A DNA stretch of 64,000 nt, taken from the NCBI GenBank assembly GCA_021234155.1, contig JAJEKV010000083.1:2818241-2882240 (forward strand). The letters run 5' to 3'. The notes beneath the pieces were generated by a model. That model was given only the letters and a program-made list of their open reading frames with translations, did not search any database and was not told the DNA's origin. Within the stretch, counting starts at the first letter, position 1; each line of letters starts with the position of its first letter. A program made the position numbers and the translations under genes. This DNA is from Isoetes taiwanensis. Lineage: Eukaryota; Streptophyta; Lycopodiopsida; Isoetales; Isoetaceae. Below, piece after piece: positions 57,581 through 64,000 of this stretch.

Positions 57581-60513
57581 TAATTTGGTTGTGTATATTT
57601 TCCTATGGACTTCTCATGGGTGGTACCATGTACAAAGTGGTTTCATTTCTTTTTATTCCCATGTTATTGTGTGTCGATCTTTGCCACCTATGTCATTTCA
57701 CGATTTCTTGGCACCTTTTGTGCTCGTTTGCCTTTATTTTTATATTTATGCATTTTACGTTACGATCGCGTGGTTTCTTCTTCTTCATCTTATTGCTTTG
57801 GTTCTTGATCATTATTCCATGTTCTCAATCTCAGCGGGATTGCATATATATGTGGGCCTCATTTTTATTCACTCTATGCATCTCTCCTCGCTTGTTTTCC
57901 TCGTGTTGTTTTCCATTTTATGCATCTGTGGACATTTTCTGGTTTTCATTTTTCTTTGTTATTGTCTGCGGCGTGTTTTATGCGCTCTATGCCCGGTGTA
58001 TGTATGTCTTCCACATTTTCCTAGGATAAGTTTTTCCTCTTTATCTTCTTCCTCCTTGGAGCCTTGTTTGCTACGGCTGCATTTTTACCTTATGCATTAA
58101 CATGGTTTCTTTTTCTTCGTTGTTTGTTTACAACCTTCTGGATTCGCTTTCTTTGGTGTCTTCGCCGACTACCGTCGTCGTGGAGGACTGTTTTATAGAG
58201 GTGACCTTTTTCTTAAGATCTCGTAGGCGTGCTTTTCTTTCCATTGTTTTTGTTCTATAATGTCCTTTGTTCTCGCTCGCCATCAATTTATCAATCTTAA
58301 TCTCTATCTCCCTTTATTTATTTATTTTGTTTGTTGTTTACCTCTTTGTCGGTTTTGCCTCTGGTATCGCCTGGCGTTTCAGCATACGTTTTATTTCGTA
58401 TCCAGGAGCTTTTTCCTTCTATTCGCTGTTTCGCTGATTTTTGTTGCTTTATGATTCGGAGTTCTTGTTCACTTTATGCGGACGGTCATTGGCGGTCCGG
58501 CGGTTTTCACGCCATACGTGGGGCGGGATTTCTATCGACTCTCGCTTATTTCTTTGCTCCGACTTTATCTCCATGCATTTTATTCCCATGTTTTCCTTTC
58601 TTTATCAATTTACATTTTCCTTTTTCGATGATTCATTGCATCAGGACCAGATTCGCTTTACATCCACTTCCGGACATAAGTCCGCGATTTATCTATATCA
58701 TGCATTTATCGTTAATCGTGGTTTGTTTTGTTCATCAGCTTTGTTGCCGTTTCCGGCATGCTGGTTTCCCTTCCGATTCGCCGTGGCGCCGTCTTTTTCA
58801 TTGTTTCGTTCGTGCTCCTCTTTTTCAGTTTATCATATTGATGTTATCCTCATTGGCGCTTTCCATTTCACATCGGCGGCGTTTTTCATTGTTTTTCATC
58901 GTTCCTTTGTTATTACCGATGTCGCTGCTTTTCGCTCTTCTTCTTGTACTTCGTTTTCCCCGACGCCTGGCTGTTCTACTGTTCTTTTCAGTTATTATCA
59001 CCTTCTTTGTTCCTCGCGTTTTACACCATAAACCGCATGTCATGCTCGCCAGATCACACCTGGTTCTTCATTTATCTTCGCGACCATGGTCGCTTTATCT
59101 GATCTGACTGCATAAGATCTTTTGTTTTGATGCATTTTCTTTATTTTATTGCCACATCTTATGGCGACCTTTGTCGCTCCACACATGTAGCTCTTTATGT
59201 TTTTCATGTCGACTTGAATCGACATTGATGGAGCGGAGGAAGAAAGAAGCATTTTCGGTTTACCTCTAGAAATTTATGGATGAGCGGAGCGCCCTTTGTT
59301 CTGTTTACGGAGCATTTTATGTTTATGAAAGAAAGCGAAGATTTATACAGCCTTTATTTTCCAGTTTCATGATAATGGTTTCGACATCTCATATCGCTTT
59401 ATCCATTTTTCGCTCAGCGATTCATTTATCCTTATCCCCATGATGATTTTATCTTTGCGGTTTCGGTTTATTACGCTGTTTCAGGATCTTTCTTCTCTCC
59501 TGCCTCAAAGATGTTTCGGCCACAGTCCTTCCCCTTTCGACCTTTCTTCCTCTCCCGCCAAAGATGTTCGGGCCGATTGTTCTCCCCTTTATGATCCCGC
59601 GCTCTTTTCCCTCTCCCGGATACAGATAGATAGGCCGATAGATAGGGCTTTGTCATTCATCACAGCAGCAGTATACAATGTAAGAGAGGGGTAGCCGGAC
59701 CATAGGAACAATATCGGACTACCCCTAAAAAGAAAATGCGCTAAGGCATTATAGGAGGGCAATGGCTAGAAGTTCTCATCTGATAAAACTCGCCCTTCGG
59801 GTTTCGAGGAAAACCTAATGAGAAATGGTCGCCAATTAACCTCGGAATGTGTTGCCCGTGAGAACGAGAAACCTGACGAGAGCCAAGGCAAACACAAAGC
59901 ACGCACCCCAAACAACAACAAAAACCCCATGTAACAACGAGGATGACGAACGGAAAACCAGCAGGACCCCAACACTACGGAAGATAGCGTAAAACTCAAG
60001 AATACCAAAAACTCAAAAAAAACACCAGAAGAGTTAGAGAAACAAGCCTAGCCATAAAAAAGAATCAGATCAAGAAAGCCGGAAATATAAGGCATAAAAA
60101 TAGACGAAAAAAGAGCATAACAAAAAGATAGCATCACCGAAGGTGGAAAAGCATCACCCAAATGGGTGGAAAAATATGATATATAAAGATGCATCACCCT
60201 CAAGGTGGAAATAAACAAAGATCACCGCGAAGCGAGAAAAAACACGAAAAAAATGCCAAGGAAACAAAGAACAAGGAAAAAACGACACCCTACGTGAAAA
60301 ACAAACAAAGAGGGCAAGAACCAATACTAATACAAATGAAAAGATTAACGCCTAACGCACAGTGGGCTGGGAAGGGAGGGAAGCTATGAGAAAGAAGAAA
60401 ATGCCGCTGGTGGAGAAGACGCCGATAACCGGCCGTGAATGGAACTAGCCTAGTTAGGGCCTGGGCCCTTTCCCAGAATGCTGCATCCCATGGCCTGGAT
60501 CGATGGGATTCTC

Positions 60514-61053
60514 GGGAAAGGACTCGCGAGAGACAAAACCGGGCCGAACTACCAAAGGACTTCCTTAACTATAAACCCAGCGCCTAAAACTCCGTGTGTG
60601 GAGTTGCCGCCAAGCATATAGCAGAGAGGGAGAAGAAGAGGAGCCCAACGACCGCGGAGTGCGCCTAAAGATCATGTGGAACTCCCCAGCGGCAGCCGAA
60701 GCCCCTCCGCGCGACGAGCCGGAATGAGTACCATAGCGGGATGGATTCAAGCCGATAGCAAGAAGACACTCCCGCCACCACCCCCGAAAGGATGGATAGG
60801 ATAAAGGACGAAAGAAGAAGGAGAGGAAAAAAGAGGGCGCCGGATGGAGGATCGAGGAGATGATAAGAACCGGTAGAAATCGTGTTAGCCGGATGATAGT
60901 GATAGGGCATGCGAACGAGGGCAAGCGAGCTAAAGAAATCGTATGACCGCGGGCAAGTTGGTCACGCTTGGAATGACGAATAAGAAGATCCACATGCGAT
61001 AAGGAAAAAGAAAGATCATCGGCCGGTTTTGTGTCTCTCGCGAGTCCTTTCCC
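60514..61053. mobile_element. 540 bp inverted-repeat element
   Basis: GGGAAAGGACTCGCGAGAGA followed by CAAAACCGGGCC at 60514 is repeated in reverse complement ending CCTTTCCC at 61053. The ~33 base ends differ by one small insertion. The interior has a 187-codon minus-strand ORF (61128-60565) that overruns the element and has no recognised domain. The end motif GGGAAAGG also lies inside the inverted repeats of the neighbouring 5.77 kb element (54775 and 60468), suggesting the two are related. Confidence 0.75.
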
Positions 61054-62180
61054 AGAATATTCAAATCTATCCCTTTCGGCTAAAAATTTGCATGCCAAGT
61101 CAATGGTTACAACCCTAGTTGAGTCCACAACTAGAAATATTCAAGTCCAGCCCGTTAGGCTAAAAATTTCCATAACCAAGTCCATGGCTAGAACTTTAGT
61201 TGAGTCCACAATTAGAAATATTCAAGACCAACAATTTTAGGCTAAAACTTTACCAAGACCAACTATTAGACTGCAGATAATAGATGTCTCAATATGTACA
61301 ATATGCAAGATTTATCTATAAAATTCTCCTACCTCCTCCAAGGAGTTACAAACTTAACCAAAGTTTTGACAAAACTGGGATAAAAGCATCTTATAATTCC
61401 ACCTTAGAATTCCTCTAAGGTAAATGTAACTCAAATATCCATGTACCTTGTAACTGTAACCGCCTAAAACCTTAGGTTACTCTTTGCCTATATAAAAGGT
61501 AATAATATTTCTCCAAATTAATTCCCTGCATGACAATATCTATGTCCTATGAATACGTAGCACAATAATAGTGGGTTCCAAGGGGGATTTGATATGGATG
61601 CATAAATGAGTATCCTTAAGACCATAGACCATGTAGGTTATTATTAAAAAGAAGAAGAAAAAAAAAACATAGATTCAATGCATAAAATAAGCATGTTAGT
61701 TTGTTGGTTGCATTGATTAAAGCATTTTTATTAAGATGTTAATTAATTTGCTAGAGGTTCGAGTCCTCGTATCTTAAATTTTAAAATCTTAGGCGAACCC
61801 GTATAGAGATAAGTCCCGATATATCATATTCCTAAACCTTAGGAGAACCTATATTCCATATTTCAAAATCATAAGCGCCCCCAGTCATAAATGACCATAA
61901 TCGAAAAAAGAGGCAGCCAGAAGCTCCAATATACGATCTGGGCCATAGGATGGACAGATCCGACAATTGAGGTAGTCTAGGGTGCACCTCGTTTAGAATA
62001 TGTAGATAACTTAACCATCAAATTAGAACCTACAAACCCAACCAAATGGTTCTTTGGGTTATGCCAATCTTTGTTTTAGGATCAATAAGTTCAGGGCACC
62101 AATATAGATTTCTAATCCAGCCTCACTCCTAAAAATATTTCTACTTAAACCTCCTAATTTTTGTTCCTGATATTATTAAG
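61054..62180. repeat. ~80 bp array and inverted copy of the retrotransposon target region
   Basis: The ~80 base unit (AACCAAGTCCATGG..GAGTCCACAACTAGAAATATTCAA..GGCTAAAAATTT) is present two to three times at 61060-61250. From 61250 to about 62070 the sequence is the reverse complement of 53150-52959 and then of 37560-37480, i.e. of both flanks of the Ty3/gypsy element without the element. The rest holds nothing I can name. Confidence 0.75.
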
Positions 62181-62189
62181 CTACCAAAA

Positions 62190-63042
62190 ATCGTCAAACT
62201 TTACGAAATTTTAACCAAGAAACTTTTACATAAATTAGTAGCCAAAGCCTTAATCAAAGGAGCTCTCCACCCAACTGGGTCACTAAGCTAGCAATATTCA
62301 GGCTGGAACACAAAGACTATAAGGCATATCTGACAATCAGCATCCTCTTGAAGCTCCTCCCTCGAGCTAGCAGTCCATTTTGACCATTGTCACCTTTTTC
62401 ACGCAAATTCGATCTCTGGTTGAGAAGATATCGCCAATTGAATTTCAGGTTCTACTTATAAATGCGACTTTAATCTTCTTTGCCTTTGCCTTTGCCTTTG
62501 CCTTTGCCTTTGCCTTTGCCTTTGCCTTTTGTTCCCAACCATGATATATATATTAGCTCTATATGGTTTTCACATATTGCATAATCATATTGGCCACTCT
62601 CCGAAATTGTTACATTTTCCCCTGAACAAACATAAGAACTTTTTAAACAAATTAGTAGCCAAAGCCTTATTCAAAAGAGCTCTCCAACCAACCAGCCACC
62701 TGAGCTAGCAATATTCAGTGGAACACATATCAAAGATATCGACATACAAGATCCTCTTGTAGCTCCTCCCTTGCGCTAGCAGTCCTCTTGGACCTCTTTT
62801 TGCCATTGCTCTCTCATATGTATGAACCAGAATAAGTCCTACCCCTCCTCCCCTCCCCCAAATTGAACTAGACTTCTAGCGGGGTTTGAGGAAAAGTAAA
62901 TCTCGCTTAAATCGGATCTCTGATAGAGAAGATATTACCAATTGAATTCTGGGTTCTATTTATAGAAGTCTTTGCGACTTTAACCTTCTTTGGCATCCTT
63001 TTGCCTTTGCCTTTTGTTCCCAACCATAATATATATACTAAC
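62190..63042. repeat. Two direct LTR-like copies (minus orientation)
   Basis: Both 62215-62600 and 62636-63042 contain AAATTAGTAGCCAAAGCCTTA, GAGCTAGCAATATTCAG.., TCCTCTTG.AGCTCCTCCCT and end AACCAT.ATATATA. They match 54090-54540 in the same orientation and 53605-54050 in inverse. This puts four members of one LTR-like family in 10 kb. The second copy is cut by the LINE that begins at 63043. Confidence 0.75.
62478..62530. repeat. (CTTTGC)n microsatellite
   Basis: Nine or so perfect copies of CTTTGC. The equivalent position in the other members of this LTR-like family (53672-53700, 54460-54475, 62995-63015) has only two or three copies, so the array expanded in this copy. Confidence 0.95.
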
Positions 63043-64000
63043 TCAATATTTATTTATTTATGTCTATTGATCTCTTGGGCCTTGAGAGGCCATGGAGCCC
63101 AAAAACAGAGCTATTTACATCTTTAATGACAATAAGAAGGATCGGTGTGTGTCTACCGCCTTCAGATATGATCTCAGTACTATGGGTGGCATTGTTAACA
63201 ATGAGTAAAAATCATGTGCTTGTATACCATAGCTCTCTCTTATATGTGCATAAGCCGAACATTGCAAGAGTGCATGACACTCATCTTCTACACTTCCAGA
63301 TGAACATAATTTGTAGATTCTTACTTCAGCAGGGATCCTGAACCATCTCCCAGTTTCAATCTCCAATCTGTGTGAACTCTTTCTGTACCGGGCAATAATC
63401 TGCTTATGTGATCTGGAGATATCCGAATTTAGATATCCCTGACTTCTGTATTCTGTGAGATGATTAATATTCATCTTATACTGCATCATCCGACTGCCTG
63501 GATTCAACCATAAGCGTTCAAGTGCCAGCTTTTCCAAAAGGGCTCTTGCATCTGTTTTATTACTCGGCCAATTCAGATCTGACAGACCCCATTCACTCGC
63601 CCAGCTTCGTAAATCTTTCATCCACCCCGATTGTTCTGAGCTATGCATGGCTTGAAAAGAAAGGCGTTCTGACGTTTGTTCTTTAAGTCTATTCACGAAA
63701 TTCACTGAGTGGAACAACGCTTCAAGCTCAAGTGGGAGCATCCCAGCTTCTGCTAGCATGATGGCATAGGGAGTCTGGGCTTTTATCCCAAGTTCCTCCC
63801 GCAAAAATACCTTCTGGACGGATTCTATGTGACACCATAGCCTGGAGGATGTACCCGGACCCCAAATGGGCACGCGATACAGCAAGACTGTTTGAACCAA
63901 AGATTTAAACAATGCTTTTTTTAGGCCCCATTAAGTCAACGCAGCCTTATTGCATCTTGCAAGCATGTTGTATAGTGCTGCTTTTCCTCCTGCAACCCTT
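63043..64000 (-). mobile_element. LINE ORF2, C-terminal part, running off the window
   Basis: The minus strand from 64000 reads AGGKAALYNMLARCNKAALT, a stop at 63933-63931, then WGLKKALFKSLVQTVLLYRV and PIWGPGTSSRLW. The frame stays open to 63115, through VFLREELGIKAQTPYAIM and EAGMLPLELEAL. It ends with KLCSSGSVEDECHALLQCSA, the C-terminal zinc-binding segment (C..VEDE.H.L..C) of LINE proteins. Past the stop, the 3' end has a short (AAATA)n-type tail at about 63045-63062, inserted in an LTR-like repeat. The reverse transcriptase core should lie beyond 64000. One stop in about 300 codons suggests a fairly young copy. The ATG at 63912 is not the true start. Confidence 0.88.

Larger units (their letters stand above)
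54740..60510. mobile_element. 5.77 kb element with ~130 bp terminal inverted repeats
   Basis: The left end AATCCCATCGATCC..GGCTAGTTCCATTC..GGCCGGTTATCGGCGTCTTC (54740-54876) recurs in reverse complement at 60510-60375. The match runs about 130 bases with small differences. The element sits inside the ~80 bp repeat array, which continues after 61054. From 54.8 to 59.69 kb the plus strand is strongly T/C-rich; from 59.70 to 60.4 kb it is A/G-rich, so both arms read pyrimidine-rich inward. No transposase motif was found. Many long ORFs (for example 58331-59107, 258 codons) are hydrophobic Phe/Leu/Ser strings expected from T/C-rich sequence. Long inverted repeats recall Mutator-like elements, but no 9-base target duplication could be established. 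Confidence 0.65.

Noticed and set aside
56804-59107. Long overlapping ORFs (151, 171, 196 and 258 codons) read like multi-pass membrane proteins
   Set aside because: They overlap in several frames of the same strand and consist of Phe, Leu, Ser and Cys strings, as expected from T/C-rich DNA. No family motif or splice context supports any of them.
60565-61128. 187-codon minus-strand ORF
   Set aside because: It crosses the end of the 540 bp inverted-repeat element into the ~80 bp array and has no recognisable domain.

Overview
This window is nuclear DNA from a land plant with a large, repeat-rich genome. The evidence is GT-AG split genes (a linker histone H1, a mitochondrial IF1-like protein, one exon of a SIP-type aquaporin), remnants of plant PPR/DYW genes and a plant catalase, and dense plant-type transposable elements (Ty3/gypsy with chromodomain, LINEs, TRIM-like element, Helitron end, foldback elements). 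The style of the PPR remnants suggests a fern-like or other seed-free vascular plant, but that is a guess. No bacterial operon, CRISPR array, tRNA or rRNA gene was seen.

Layout. 1-5563: five diverged copies of a ~1.1 kb tandem satellite. 5563-6075: a CpG-rich ~100 bp array. 6.6-7.75 kb: short tandem arrays. 8.9-10.2 and 15.2-16.4 kb: two direct copies of one element with GGAAACCTCCCC-type inverted arrays, bracketing the histone H1 gene (12606-13093, minus) and a LINE fragment. 20199-21337 (plus): an IF1-like mitochondrial gene with three exons, intact except for a one-base frame problem just after the start. 21.8-23.65 kb: duplicated segments showing an empty and a filled insertion site. 24.9-25.8 kb: a decayed LINE reverse transcriptase. 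28025-28291: an aquaporin exon followed by a large foldback element. 29.8-35.5 kb: decayed gene fragments (two PPR remnants and a catalase) mixed with a Helitron 3' end and a second foldback copy.

36.58-37.0 kb holds back-to-back TRIM-like LTR pieces. 37562-52958 is one Ty3/gypsy element with a perfect 5 bp target duplication (ATTTT). It carries a younger ~1 kb inverted-repeat element in the 5' LTR and a younger LINE in the 3' LTR. Its pol genes are broken by frameshifts, and about 3.7 kb of unassigned coding-like sequence lies between PBS and gag. The target was itself a repeat, and an uninterrupted inverted copy of that target survives near 61.5 kb. 52.96-63.04 kb is a repeat complex: an ~80 bp array, facing LTR-like sequences, a 5.77 kb element with ~130 bp terminal inverted repeats and extreme pyrimidine/purine strand asymmetry, and a 540 bp inverted-repeat element. 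The window ends inside another LINE (63043-64000, minus).

The host genes do not form a pathway. The main value of the window is a readable order of nested insertions, a few genuine genes, and several repeat families with unusual architecture.
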